This document shows positions 41,213-50,053 of a stretch of DNA of 64,000 nucleotides, in pieces. Under the pieces are notes generated by a model. It was not told where the DNA came from. It made no database searches and worked only from the letters and a program-made list of their open reading frames with translations. The number at the start of each line of letters is the position of its first letter. Position 1 is the stretch's first letter. This stretch comes from Planobispora rosea (GTDB lineage: Bacteria > Actinomycetota > Actinomycetes > Streptosporangiales > Streptosporangiaceae). The stretch lies in assembly GCF_014648175.1 (NCBI RefSeq), contig NZ_BMQP01000013.1:62001-126000 (forward strand). Direction: 5' to 3'. The position numbers were made by a program, and so were the translations under genes.

Positions 41213-42406
41213 ATGCCGTACAGGAAGCCGACCGGCACGGTGGCCGTCCCGCGGAGGACGGCCGCCCCGGGTGAGACGACGGACCGGGCAGCGGCCGCGG
41301 GGCCGGAGGCGATCCCGCCCGGGATCGTCAAGCCGCTGCCGCGTGAGCTGTTCGTCGCGCACGGCACCAACGCCGAAATGCGCTGGGAGGCCATGCGCGG
41401 CGCCGGGTACCACGTGCCCGACGACCGTTTCTTCGTGCGCAACCACACCTCGACCCCGATCATCGACGCGGCGGCCTGGCGGCTGCTGCTGCACGGCTCC
41501 GGCCTGCGCGCCCCGCTGAGCCTCGGCTACGGGGAACTGCTGGCGCTCCCGGCGGTGACGCGGGACGTGATGATCGAGTGTGCCGGCAACGGCAGGAGCC
41601 TCTTCCTCACCCAGCAGCACCAGGAGGTCTCCGGCACCCCGTGGCGGCTCGGCGGCGTCGGAGTGGCCCGCTGGCGCGGAGTGCCGCTGGCCACCGTACT
41701 GGAGCGTGCCGGGATGCTGCCCGAGGCCGTCGACGTGATGGCGCAGGGCCTCGACGCCGCCTACGTCGCCGAGGGCGTCGACCACGGCCGGGTACGGCGG
41801 CCGATCCCGATCGCCAAGGCGCTCGACGACGTGATCCTCGCCTACGAGATGAACGGCCGCCCGCTCCCGCCCGACCACGGCTACCCGGTCCGCATGGTCG
41901 TCCCGTCGTGGATCGGCCTGGCCTCGATCAAATGGGTGGGCGACATCGAGGTCTCCGCCTCCCCGCTGTCCTCCCCGTGGACCACGGAGTTCTATCGGAT
42001 GTTCGGTGACGGCTACCCGCCGGGAGGCGGCGCCCCGCTGACCGTCCGGGGCATCCGCAGCGCCTTCGAGCTGCCGTGGGAGGCGAGGCTGGCCGCCGGG
42101 CGCCCGCACCTGCTGCACGGGCGGTCGTGGTCGGGCCACGGCCGGATCACGGGGGTCGAGGTCAGCTTCGACACGGGCGCCACCTGGCACCGGGCCCAGC
42201 TGCACGGGTCCCGTGTCGTCCCGGCCTGGACCCGCTGGCACATCTCCTGGAACCCCGGCGGCTCCCGGGCGAGCGGCGCGCGCACCCTCATGGCCCGGGC
42301 CCACGACGAGACCGGGAGGGTCCAGCCGATGGAGAGCCCGCACAACGAACTCGGTTATCTCTTCGACGCCGTCGTCCGCCATCCCGTCACGGTGATAAAT
42401 GTCTGA
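41213..42406 (+). CDS. Molybdopterin-dependent oxidoreductase, sulfite-oxidase family
   Basis: 397 residues. The molybdenum-cofactor domain has FFVRNHTSTPIID, the Mo-ligand Cys123 in MIECAGNGRS, and GVARWRGVPLATVLERAG; GYPVRMVVPSWIGLASIKWVGDIEVS and the C-terminal dimerisation domain (ITGVEVSFDTGATWHRAQL, LMARAHDETGRVQP) complete the sulfite-oxidase layout. There is no heme b5 domain and no Tat signal, so it is likely cytoplasmic unless exported by another route. A strong Shine-Dalgarno (GGAGGGGG) precedes ATG 41213. Substrate may be sulfite or another oxyanion or S-oxide. Confidence 0.9.
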   Translation: MPYRKPTGTVAVPRRTAAPGETTDRAAAAGPEAIPPGIVKPLPRELFVAHGTNAEMRWEAMRGAGYHVPDDRFFVRNHTSTPIIDAAAWRLLLHGSGLRAPLSLGYGELLALPAVTRDVMIECAGNGRSLFLTQQHQEVSGTPWRLGGVGVARWRGVPLATVLERAGMLPEAVDVMAQGLDAAYVAEGVDHGRVRRPIPIAKALDDVILAYEMNGRPLPPDHGYPVRMVVPSWIGLASIKWVGDIEVSASPLSSPWTTEFYRMFGDGYPPGGGAPLTVRGIRSAFELPWEARLAAGRPHLLHGRSWSGHGRITGVEVSFDTGATWHRAQLHGSRVVPAWTRWHISWNPGGSRASGARTLMARAHDETGRVQPMESPHNELGYLFDAVVRHPVTVINV

Positions 42407-42637
42407 CGAAAACTCTTTGACGCTACAGAAATATCACCTCTCCACGCTCCGGGGAATCCCCTCCCCCGAGACGACGAACAACCGCTGATCAGGCACGATA
42501 AATTACCAAAACAGGCGTTTATGAACGCCGATTTCATCTGAAATACTCCTTCGGTCGCTCCGGGGAAACACGGGGGAAACGAAGCGGGGCGATGATGCCG
42601 GTGACCGTTCCCGACTCTTTCCGCAGGAGGTTCAGAG
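42407..42637. other. AT-richer intergenic region
   Basis: This 231-bp stretch is clearly lower in GC than its surroundings, with A/T-rich blocks at ~42410-42440 and ~42495-42550. It should hold the promoter of the acyltransferase gene, whose AGGAGG lies about 6-11 bp before ATG 42638. No palindrome or ORF stands out. Confidence 0.5.
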
Positions 42638-44176
42638 ATGCGCCAGCTGACCCCGCTCGACGCGCAGTTCCTTCACGCCGAATCGGCGACCACCACCGCC
42701 CACGTCGCGGGGGTGGCGATCCTGGACCCGGCCTGCGCTTCCACGGGCGTGGTCACGCGGGAGGCCCTGGTCGGGCTGCTCCGCCGGCGGCTGCACCTGG
42801 TCCCCGCGCTGAGCATGCGCCTGGCGGACGTGCCGCTCGGCCTCGACCATCCGTACTGGACGGAGGACCGCGCCTTCGACGTCGCCGACCACGTGCACGA
42901 GACGGTCCTGCCGATGCCCGGCGACGAGGCCCAGCTCGCCGAGGCGGTCGCCGCCATCCACGAGCGGCGGCTGGACCGCGGCCGCCCGCTCTGGGAGATG
43001 CACCTGATCCACGGCCTGACCGGGGGCAGGACCGCCCTCTACGCCAAGGTCCACCACTGCGCCGTCGACGGCGTGTCGGGCGCCGAGACCCTGACCGCGC
43101 TGCTGGACCTCACCCCCGAGCCGCGCGCGGTCGAGCCCCCGCAGGAGCACCCGCCGACCGTCGCTCCCGGGCTCGCCGGGATGCTCGCCGGTGCCGTGAC
43201 CCGGTCGGCGGCCCATCCGGCGCGGGTGCTGCGCTCCCTCGGCCGGACGGTGGCCGACCTCGACGTGGTCCCGGTGATCGCCACTCTGCCCGGGGCCCGG
43301 ACGGTGGCCGCCGCGGCCCGCAGGCTCTCCGGCGACGGCCGGGACCTGCCGCCGGCGCCCTCGTTGTCTGCCCCGCGCACCCCGTTCAACGGCCCCATCA
43401 GCGCCCGGCGGCGCTTCTCCTACGGCTCGATCCCGCTGGCCGACGTCAGGTGGGTGGCCAGGTCCTCCGGGATCAGCGTCAACGACGTGGTCATGACGCT
43501 GTGCGCGTCGGCGCTGCGCTCCTGGCTCCTCGATCGCGGCGCGCTGCCGGACCGGCCGCTGATCGCCGCGGTCCCGGTCGCGGTCCGTAGGGCGAGCGCC
43601 CGGGAGGTGGTGGGCAACCAGCTCTCCGCCATGATCACTCCGATGCCGACGGACGTCGCCTGCCCCCTGGAACGCCTGCGGATCGCGGGTGAGACGATGC
43701 GCGCGGCCAAGCGGCGCTTCGCGCGCTCCCCCGCCACCTGGCCGAGCGAGCTGTCGTCGATGGTGCCCGCGGCGGTGACCGCGCTGGCGACCTCCGTCGT
43801 CCTCCGGCTGGCCTCGATGGCCGCGCCCCCGGTCAACCTGCTCGTCTCCAACGTGCCGGGACCGCAGTTCCCCCTGTACCTGTGCGGGGCCCGGGTGCTG
43901 GCCTACTATCCGATGTCGGTGCTGACCGACGCGAGCGGCGGGGTCAACATCACCTGCTTCTCCTACGACGGCTCGCTCGACTTCGGCATCGTCTCCTGCC
44001 CGGACCGGCTGGAGGACGCCTGGCGGCTGATGGGGCACATCCAGGAGGCGATGGACGAGCTGCTGACCCTCACGGAACAGGCCACGGGGACCGCGCCGCC
44101 CTCCGCCGGGCGCGTCGGACGGGCCGGGCCGCGCCCGGCGGCCGCGGCCCCGGTCCCGGTCCCGGTCCCGGCCTGA
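42638..44176 (+). CDS. Wax ester synthase / diacylglycerol acyltransferase (WS/DGAT)
   Basis: 512 residues. The catalytic motif HHxxxDG is VHHCAVDGVSG with His139/His140 and Asp144. The N-terminal LTPLDAQFLHAES, PLWEMHLIHGL, the middle PLIAAVPVAVR, GNQLSAMITPMPTD and the late SNVPGPQFPLYLCGARV are all family landmarks. The enzyme esterifies acyl-CoA with diacylglycerol or fatty alcohol to make storage lipid at the membrane face, typical of actinobacteria that accumulate triacylglycerol. The last ~25 residues are a Pro/Ala/Val-rich tail made by GGTCCC repeats. Confidence 0.93.
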   Translation: MRQLTPLDAQFLHAESATTTAHVAGVAILDPACASTGVVTREALVGLLRRRLHLVPALSMRLADVPLGLDHPYWTEDRAFDVADHVHETVLPMPGDEAQLAEAVAAIHERRLDRGRPLWEMHLIHGLTGGRTALYAKVHHCAVDGVSGAETLTALLDLTPEPRAVEPPQEHPPTVAPGLAGMLAGAVTRSAAHPARVLRSLGRTVADLDVVPVIATLPGARTVAAAARRLSGDGRDLPPAPSLSAPRTPFNGPISARRRFSYGSIPLADVRWVARSSGISVNDVVMTLCASALRSWLLDRGALPDRPLIAAVPVAVRRASAREVVGNQLSAMITPMPTDVACPLERLRIAGETMRAAKRRFARSPATWPSELSSMVPAAVTALATSVVLRLASMAAPPVNLLVSNVPGPQFPLYLCGARVLAYYPMSVLTDASGGVNITCFSYDGSLDFGIVSCPDRLEDAWRLMGHIQEAMDELLTLTEQATGTAPPSAGRVGRAGPRPAAAAPVPVPVPA

Positions 44177-44215
44177 ACGTACGGCCTCGGCCCCGGCCCG
44201 AACGTACGGCCTCGG
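44175..44215. repeat. 16-bp direct repeat at the acyltransferase stop
   Basis: GAACGTACGGCCTCGG occurs at 44175-44190 and again at 44200-44215. The first copy begins inside the TGA stop (44174-44176). A GC-rich inverted segment (GGACGG...CCGTCC) follows before the convergent esterase stop and may help termination. Confidence 0.75.
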
Positions 44216-44251
44216 ACGGACGACCCGGGCGGACGGCCGCCGTCCTGGGGG

Positions 44252-45316
44252 TCAGCGGGCCCCGACCGCCTCCAGGAGCATGGGCAGGGCCCGGCGCAGT
44301 TCCCTGTTCCAGTAGGTCATGTTGTGGCGGCCCGCGTAGAAATGCGTCTCGACGGGGATGCCGAGCTCCTTGAGCCGGTCCGCGAACGCGGTGGCCGCCT
44401 TGTGGGCGAGTTCCTCGGTGATGTCGCCGAAGAGCTCGCCCTCCCGTTTGCTCCCGTCGCCGGCCGCCACGTAGAGGCGGACGCCCCGGAGCTCGGCCGC
44501 CCGGTGGTAGGGGTTGTGCTCCTCCCATACCCGCCGGTCGCCGCGCGGGTCGCCCCAGATGCGCTTCCAGTCGGTGCCGAAGCAGCCCGCGGAGGTGCCG
44601 AGCATCACGGCGATGTCCACCCCGGGCAGCAGGGTGTGCACGGCCCCGCTGAAGGAGGCGGCGGCCTTGAACTTCCCGGTCGCGGCGTAGAGCATCGCGC
44701 CCTGGCCGCCCATCGAGTATCCGGCGACCGCCCGTTCCCCGCTCGCCGCGTAGCGGCTCTCCAGCAGCGGCAGCAGCTCCTTCAGGTGGTAGGTGGCCCA
44801 GCGGGGCGGGCCGCCGTCGCCGCCGTTGTACCAGTCGGAGTAGCTGCCGCACCGGCCGCCGTCGGGCATCACCACGATCACCGGCGCGTCCTCGGTCAGC
44901 TTCTCGGCGTCCGATCGCGACCAGGCCCGGTAGTCGTCCAGGCCGCCGTGGAGCAGCCACAACGACGGCCAGGTCCTCCCCGAGTCCGCGGACCAGCCCT
45001 CGGGCAGCAGCAGCCGTACCGTGGTGAGGTCGCCGAGGGCGTCCGAGCGCAGGGTCAGCTCCATCCGGCGCTCGCCGAGCCGCCGTTCCCTGACGACCTC
45101 GACTCCCTTCGGGGGCTCCGGGGGCCGCGAGCTCTCGTCCGGCCGCTCGGAGGAGGTCCCGTCCGGCCGCTCGGAGGCCGGGGGCCGGGTCGGCTCGGCG
45201 ACGGGGTGGCGCTGGTTGGCGATCAGCGCGATCGTGGCCGCCACCACGAGGACGAACAGCCCGGCCGCGACCACGGCTCCGACGATGAATCCGGATAGCC
45301 GTGAACCGGGTGCCAT
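44252..45316 (-). CDS. Membrane-anchored alpha/beta-hydrolase esterase (antigen-85/esterase-D type)
   Basis: 354 residues. One N-terminal membrane helix (FIVGAVVAAGLFVLVVAATIAL) and a Pro/Ser/Glu linker with the repeat SERPDGTSSERPDESS place the enzyme outside the membrane. The hydrolase domain contains LWLLHGGLDDYRAW, APVIVVMPDGG, nucleophile Ser in VAGYSMGGQGAM, an Asp in YVAAGDG and His in HFYAGRHNMTYWN. The layout matches the putative-esterase family including mycolyltransferase-like and S-formylglutathione-hydrolase-like proteins. Convergent with the WS/DGAT gene, though a lipid link is only conjecture. Confidence 0.9.
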   Translation of the reverse strand: MAPGSRLSGFIVGAVVAAGLFVLVVAATIALIANQRHPVAEPTRPPASERPDGTSSERPDESSRPPEPPKGVEVVRERRLGERRMELTLRSDALGDLTTVRLLLPEGWSADSGRTWPSLWLLHGGLDDYRAWSRSDAEKLTEDAPVIVVMPDGGRCGSYSDWYNGGDGGPPRWATYHLKELLPLLESRYAASGERAVAGYSMGGQGAMLYAATGKFKAAASFSGAVHTLLPGVDIAVMLGTSAGCFGTDWKRIWGDPRGDRRVWEEHNPYHRAAELRGVRLYVAAGDGSKREGELFGDITEELAHKAATAFADRLKELGIPVETHFYAGRHNMTYWNRELRRALPMLLEAVGAR

Positions 45317-45418
45317 GGGAGCCTCCGACCGTCTTATTGACGCGGCACATAATAGTGTCCCATCGATCTCGGCGGCTGCCCCGAAAGTGAGTGACTATTC
45401 GCTAATAGAGTGGCGCCC

Positions 45419-46342
45419 ATGAGCTTTTCTGAGCTGAACCTCTTCCCGCTCTGCCTCGGGGGCAACGTCTTCGGCTGGACCGCCGACCGTGACGCCTCCT
45501 TCGCGGTCCTGGACGCGTACGTCGAGGCGGGCGGCAACTTCATCGACACCGCCGACGTCTACTCCCGCTGGGTTCCCGGGCACGTGGGCGGGGAGTCGGA
45601 GACGATCGTCGGCGAGTGGCTGGCCGCCCGCCGCAACCGCGACCGGATCGTGCTGGCGACCAAGGTCGGCATGCTGGACAGCCGCCCGGGGCTGTCGGCG
45701 GCGAACATCCGCGCGGCCCTGGAAGACTCGCTCCGCCGCCTGGGGACCGACTACATCGATCTGTACTGGGCGCACATCGACGACGAGGAAATCCCGCTGG
45801 AGGAGACCCTCGGCACGTTCGACGAGCTGATCCGCGAGGGCAAGATCCGCAACATCGGCGCCTCCAACTACGAGGCCGACCGGCTGGCCGAGGCGCTGGC
45901 CGTCTCCGAGCGGGAGGGCCTGGCCCGCTACGGGGTGGTTCAGCAGCACTACAACCTGGTGGAGCGCGACTACGAGGGCGCCCTGCGGGAGGTGGTGGAC
46001 GGAGCCGGGCTGACCAGCACGCCGTACTTCGGGCTGGCCCGCGGCTTCCTGACCGGCAAGTACCGGCCGGGCGCGGACGTCGACAGCCCGCGCGCGGCCA
46101 AGGCCTCCGAGTACCTGGCCACCGAGCGCGGCCCCCGCGTCCTGGACGCGCTGGAGAAGGTCGCCGCCGCCCACGACGCCGTCCCGGCGACGATCGCGCT
46201 CGCCTGGCTGGCCGCCCAGCCCACCGTGGCCGCGCCGATCGCCAGCGCCCGCAACGTCGAACAGCTCCGGCCGCTGCTCGCGGTCGCCGAGGTGGAGCTG
46301 ACCGAGGACGAGCTCACCCTGCTGGACGAGGCGTCCCGCTGA
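45419..46342 (+). CDS. Aldo/keto reductase
   Basis: 307 residues from ATG 45419 (MSFSELNLFPLCLGGNVFGWT). The family elements are FIDTADVYS (Asp, Tyr), VLATKVGML (Lys), IDLYWAHIDD (His), IGASNYEADRL, QQHYNLVERD and the NADP-binding end with PIASARNVEQL. A second member of the AKR family in the window, only distantly like the one at 21728. No convincing Shine-Dalgarno. Followed by a good hairpin shared with the convergent actP gene. Confidence 0.92.
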   Translation: MSFSELNLFPLCLGGNVFGWTADRDASFAVLDAYVEAGGNFIDTADVYSRWVPGHVGGESETIVGEWLAARRNRDRIVLATKVGMLDSRPGLSAANIRAALEDSLRRLGTDYIDLYWAHIDDEEIPLEETLGTFDELIREGKIRNIGASNYEADRLAEALAVSEREGLARYGVVQQHYNLVERDYEGALREVVDGAGLTSTPYFGLARGFLTGKYRPGADVDSPRAAKASEYLATERGPRVLDALEKVAAAHDAVPATIALAWLAAQPTVAAPIASARNVEQLRPLLAVAEVELTEDELTLLDEASR

Positions 46343-46352
46343 CCTCGGCGCA

Positions 46353-46388
46353 CGGAGGGCTCCGGCCTGTCCCGGCCGGGGCCCTCCG
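46353..46388. terminator. Bidirectional terminator hairpin between AKR and actP
   Basis: CGGAGGGC (46353-46360) pairs with GCCCTCCG (46381-46388); one mismatch inside, CCGGCC (46362-46367) pairs with GGCCGG (46374-46379) around a six-base loop. It lies between two convergent genes. Confidence 0.8.
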
Positions 46389-46414
46389 CTCTATCGTCAG
46401 CGGCTTTGCCGTCT

Positions 46415-48025
46415 CTAGTGCTCGGCCGCCTTCTCGGCGCCGACGCCGGTGAGCGAGCGGACCTCGATCTCGGCGTACTTGGCCGCGTTGTACTCCTTGC
46501 TGAGCTTCGTGCCGATCCATCCGGCCAGGAAGCCGATCGGGATGGAGACCAGACCCGGGTTGCTCAGCGGGAACCAGGCGAAGTTCGCGTCCGGGAAGAG
46601 CGAGGTGGCCTTGCCCGACACGACCGGCGAGAAGATCACCAGGACGAGTGCGGAGACCAGGCCACCGTAGATGGCCGCGACCGCGCCCGCGGTGTTGAAC
46701 CTCTTCCAGAACAGGCTGTAGAGGATCGCCGGCAGGTTGCCCGAGGCCGCCACCGCGAAGGCCAGTGCGACCAGGAAGGCCACGTTCTGGCCCTGGGCGA
46801 GGATGCCGAGGCCGATGGAGACCGCGCCGATGACGAAGGCGGAGATCCGGGCGACCAGAACCTCCTCCTTCTCCGTGACGTCGCCGCGCTTGAACACGTG
46901 CGCGTACAGGTCGTGGGCGAAGGAGGAACTGGAGGCCAGCGTCAGGCCGGCGACGACCGCCAGGATCGTGGCGAAGGCGACCGCCGCGATGATGGCCAGC
47001 AGGATCGTTCCGCCCACCTCGCCGAAGATCGCCTGGCCGATCGCCTGGGCGAGCTGCGGGGCCGCGGTGTTGCCCGCCGCGTCCTGCGCCGCGATCGTCT
47101 TGCTGCCCACCAGCGCCGCCGCGCCGAAGCCCAGCACGAGGGTGAGCAGGTAGAAGGTGCCGATGATGCCGATGCCCCACAGCACCGACTTGCGGGCGTC
47201 CTTGGCGGTGGGCACGGTGTAGAAGCGGATCAGGATGTGCGGCAGGCCCGCGGTGCCGAGCACCAGGGCCAAGCCCAGGCTGATCAGGTCGAGCTTGCCC
47301 GCCAGGCCCTGCGCTTCGGTGGCGTACCTGCCGCCGCCGCCCGTGTAGGTCGTGGGGTTGCTGCTCTGCGCGGCGGCCTCTCCCATCAGGGAGGAGAGGT
47401 TGAAGCCGTACTTGCCCAGCACCAGCAGCGTGACCAGGGTCGCACCCCCCATGAGCAGCACGGCCTTGACGATCTGCACCCAGGTGGTGCCCTTCATGCC
47501 GCCGACGACCACGTACACGATCATCAGGATGCCGACGGCGACGATCGTCCACGCCTTGGCCGCCGGGCCCTCGATGCCGAGGAGCAGGCCGACCAGCGCG
47601 CCCGCGCCGACCATCTGGGCCAGCAGATAGAAGATCGACACAGTGATGGTGGAGACGCCCGCCGCGGTGCGGACCGGGCGCGGGCTCATCCGGAAGGCCA
47701 GCACGTCGGCCATGGTGAACTTGCCGGAGTTGCGCATCAGCTCCGCGACCAGCAGCAGCGCCACCAGCCAGGCGACCAGGAAGCCGATCGAGTACAGGAA
47801 GCCGTCGTAGCCGTAGAGCGCGATGAGACCGGCGATTCCCAGGAAGCTCGCCGCCGACATGTAGTCGCCGCCGATCGCCAGGCCGTTCTGCGCGCCGCTG
47901 AAGGACCGGCCTCCGGCGTAGTAGTCGGCGGCCGTCTTGGTCTGGCGGCTCGCCCAGAACGTGATGCCCAGCGTCGCGGCGACGAAGAGCAGGAACAGGA
48001 CGGTGGACAGTGCCTCGGAGCTCAT
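46415..48025 (-). CDS. actP: Cation/acetate symporter, SSS family
   Basis: 536 residues with about 13 membrane helices. The signature regions are typical of ActP: ADYYAGGRSFSGAQNGLAIGGDYMSAASFLGIAGLIALYG, GKFTMADVLAFRMSPRPVRT, MVGAGALVGLLLGI, GGMKGTTWVQIVKAVLL, GTAGLPHILIRFYTVPTAKDARKS and LASSSSFAHDLYAHVF. It imports acetate and related short carboxylates with sodium or protons. Its start overlaps the stop of the upstream DUF485 gene (ATGA), the conserved yjcH-actP arrangement. A CRP-like site precedes the operon. Confidence 0.94.
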   Translation of the reverse strand: MSSEALSTVLFLLFVAATLGITFWASRQTKTAADYYAGGRSFSGAQNGLAIGGDYMSAASFLGIAGLIALYGYDGFLYSIGFLVAWLVALLLVAELMRNSGKFTMADVLAFRMSPRPVRTAAGVSTITVSIFYLLAQMVGAGALVGLLLGIEGPAAKAWTIVAVGILMIVYVVVGGMKGTTWVQIVKAVLLMGGATLVTLLVLGKYGFNLSSLMGEAAAQSSNPTTYTGGGGRYATEAQGLAGKLDLISLGLALVLGTAGLPHILIRFYTVPTAKDARKSVLWGIGIIGTFYLLTLVLGFGAAALVGSKTIAAQDAAGNTAAPQLAQAIGQAIFGEVGGTILLAIIAAVAFATILAVVAGLTLASSSSFAHDLYAHVFKRGDVTEKEEVLVARISAFVIGAVSIGLGILAQGQNVAFLVALAFAVAASGNLPAILYSLFWKRFNTAGAVAAIYGGLVSALVLVIFSPVVSGKATSLFPDANFAWFPLSNPGLVSIPIGFLAGWIGTKLSKEYNAAKYAEIEVRSLTGVGAEKAAEH

Positions 48026-48351
48026 TCCGGCCTTCCCTCGATCTCGTGGCGGATCTCGTCGGCGATCGGGTCGAGCTTCTTCTCCGCGTGCCGGGCGTAA
48101 GCCCAGGCGATCCCGAACGTGGAGACGAACTGGAGCACGCCGAAGATCAAGGCGACGTTGATGTTGCCCAGCACCTTGATGCCCATGAAGTCACGTGCGA
48201 AGCCGGACAACACCACATAGAGCAGGTACCACACCAGGAAGGCCGCGGTCATCGGGAACGTCCAGGAGCGGAAGTGACGCCTCAGTTCCTGGAAGCGTTC
48301 ACTGGCCTGTACCTGTTCATAGACCGATGAGTCATGTTGTCTGGTCGTCAC
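48022..48351 (-). CDS. DUF485 membrane protein (ActP partner)
   Basis: 109 residues from GTG 48351 (VTTRQHDSSVYEQVQASERFQEL), with GGGAGG seven bases upstream. Two hydrophobic helices (FPMTAAFLVWYLLYVVLSGFA and VALIFGVLQFVSTFGIAWAYA) and the motif FRSWTFPMT mark DUF485/YjcH, which accompanies SSS acetate permeases; its exact role in transport is not established. The upstream in-frame extension to 48390 runs through the CRP-like site and is rejected. Coupled to actP by a four-base overlap. Confidence 0.92.
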   Translation of the reverse strand: MTTRQHDSSVYEQVQASERFQELRRHFRSWTFPMTAAFLVWYLLYVVLSGFARDFMGIKVLGNINVALIFGVLQFVSTFGIAWAYARHAEKKLDPIADEIRHEIEGRPE

Positions 48352-48369
48352 GAGGAGACCTCCCGCGCA

Positions 48370-48385
48370 TGTGATCTGGATCACG
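48370..48385. promoter_or_regulatory. CRP/GlxR-like site upstream of DUF485-actP
   Basis: TGTGATCTGGATCACG matches the actinobacterial Crp consensus TGTGA-N6-TCACA in all but the final base. It lies 19-34 bp upstream of the GTG start, where bound Crp would overlap the promoter or the transcribed leader. Acetate-permease genes are known Crp targets in several bacteria. Confidence 0.65.
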
Positions 48386-48553
48386 AACACCGTAGGAGGG
48401 GACGCTACCCGCCGAGGAGACCTCCGGGCGGACTCTTCGCCCAGCCGCCGCCGAGCCGCGTTCAGTTGGGTGGCACTTGCGATGAAAGGTCCTTATCGTG
48501 CGACGAACGGTCCATCACGATCCGCCGAGCGGCCGAGCGGCCGGTCGGACGCG

Positions 48554-50053
48554 TCAGGTGTGGCGGGGCCGCCAGTCCCCGCGGTCGAGGTTGAGGTTCT
48601 CAGGGGTGTGCAGGCGGACCATCGTCCGGGCGACGCCCGGCGGGATGCGGCCCGGGGTGAGCAGCGAGACGACCACCATGACCGTGAAGGCGATCGGCAC
48701 CGTCCAGGCCGCGGGCTGGGCCAGCAGGGCGCCGGTCAGGCCGGTGTGCGGGCCTCCGCCGATCGTCGTCAGGACCGCGGCGCAGGCCAGCCCGCCGCCG
48801 GTGAGCAGCCCGGCCGTCGCCCCCGCCGAGGTCAGCCTCCGCCACCAGATACCGAGCACCAGCAGCGGGCAGAACGACGAGGCGGCCACCGCGAAGGCCA
48901 GGCCCACCACGTCGGCGACCGGCAGCGTACGGGCCCCGATGGCCAGGGCCAGCGGCACGATCACCGCCAGCACCGCCGCCGTCCGGAACGAGCGCACCCC
49001 GCCCTTGAGGAGGTCCTGCCCGATCACGCCCGCCACCGAGACGGTCAGCCCCGAGGAGGTGGACAGGAACGCCGCGAACGCGCCCGCCGTCACCAGCGCC
49101 GTCAGCAGATCTCCCGCCACTCCCCCGATCAGCCGTCCCGGCAGGGTCAGCACCACCGTGTCGCTGCCCTCCAGCTCCGGCACGTAGATGCGGCCCAGCG
49201 CCCCGTACAGGGCGGGCAGCAGGTAGAACGCGCCGAGCAGGGACAGCACCACCAGTGTCGTACGGCGGGCGGCCCGGCCGTCCGGGTTGGTGTAGAAGCG
49301 CACCAGCACGTGCGGCAGGCCCATGGTGCCCAGGAAGGTCGCCAGGATCAGCGAGTAGGTCGAGTAGAGGCCGTACTCCCTGTCGCCCGAGAGGGGCAGC
49401 GCCCAGGTGACCGCGTCGTGCGCGCTCAGCCCGGGGGATCCGTCCGCCCGCCAGGCCAGCACCAGGAACACCAGCGGCACGGCGAGCGCGGTGAGCTTGA
49501 GCCAGTACTGGAAGGCCTGCACGAACGTGATCGAGCGCATGCCGCCGGACATCACGTTGACCGCGACCACCACCGCCACCAGCAGCGCCCCCACCCAGAC
49601 CGGGGCGCCGGTGACGGTCCGCAGCACCAGGCCGGCGCTCTGGAACTGCGGCATCAGGTAGAGCCAGCCGATCAGCACGACCAGCACGCTGGCCACCCGC
49701 CGTACCGCCATCGACTCCAGCCGCGCCTCGGCGAAGTCCGGCAGCGTGTAGGCGCCCGAGCGGCGCAGCGGCGCGGAGATCAGGACGAGCAGCACCAGAT
49801 AGCCGCCGGTCCAGCCGACCGGCAGCCACAACATGTCGGCGCCGTAGGTGAGGATCAGCCCCGCGATGCCCAGGAAACTCGCCGCCGACAGGTACTCCCC
49901 GCCGATGGCGGAGGCGTTCCACAGCGGGGAGACGGTCCGGGAGGCGACGTAGAAGTCGGAGGTGGTCCGCGACAGCCGGATGCCGAACGCCCCGATCAGC
50001 ACCGCGGCCAGCACCACCAGCACCACCGCGGTCATGCCGTAGGCCGTGCTCAT
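48554..50053 (-). CDS. Second SSS-family carboxylate symporter
   Basis: 499 residues, about 13 membrane helices. It shares the ActP landmarks (SDFYVASRTVSPLWNASAIGGEYLSAASFLGIAGLI, GGMRSITFVQAFQYWLKL, GTMGLPHVLVRFYTNPDGRAARRTT, LSTSSGLTVSVAGVIGQDLL) but lacks the long extracellular loop of the actP product, so it is a separate subgroup, perhaps for pyruvate or propionate. Its start overlaps the stop of a small membrane-protein gene, mirroring the DUF485-actP pair. It lies downstream of a LytTR regulator in one apparent operon. Confidence 0.93.
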   Translation of the reverse strand: MSTAYGMTAVVLVVLAAVLIGAFGIRLSRTTSDFYVASRTVSPLWNASAIGGEYLSAASFLGIAGLILTYGADMLWLPVGWTGGYLVLLVLISAPLRRSGAYTLPDFAEARLESMAVRRVASVLVVLIGWLYLMPQFQSAGLVLRTVTGAPVWVGALLVAVVVAVNVMSGGMRSITFVQAFQYWLKLTALAVPLVFLVLAWRADGSPGLSAHDAVTWALPLSGDREYGLYSTYSLILATFLGTMGLPHVLVRFYTNPDGRAARRTTLVVLSLLGAFYLLPALYGALGRIYVPELEGSDTVVLTLPGRLIGGVAGDLLTALVTAGAFAAFLSTSSGLTVSVAGVIGQDLLKGGVRSFRTAAVLAVIVPLALAIGARTLPVADVVGLAFAVAASSFCPLLVLGIWWRRLTSAGATAGLLTGGGLACAAVLTTIGGGPHTGLTGALLAQPAAWTVPIAFTVMVVVSLLTPGRIPPGVARTMVRLHTPENLNLDRGDWRPRHT

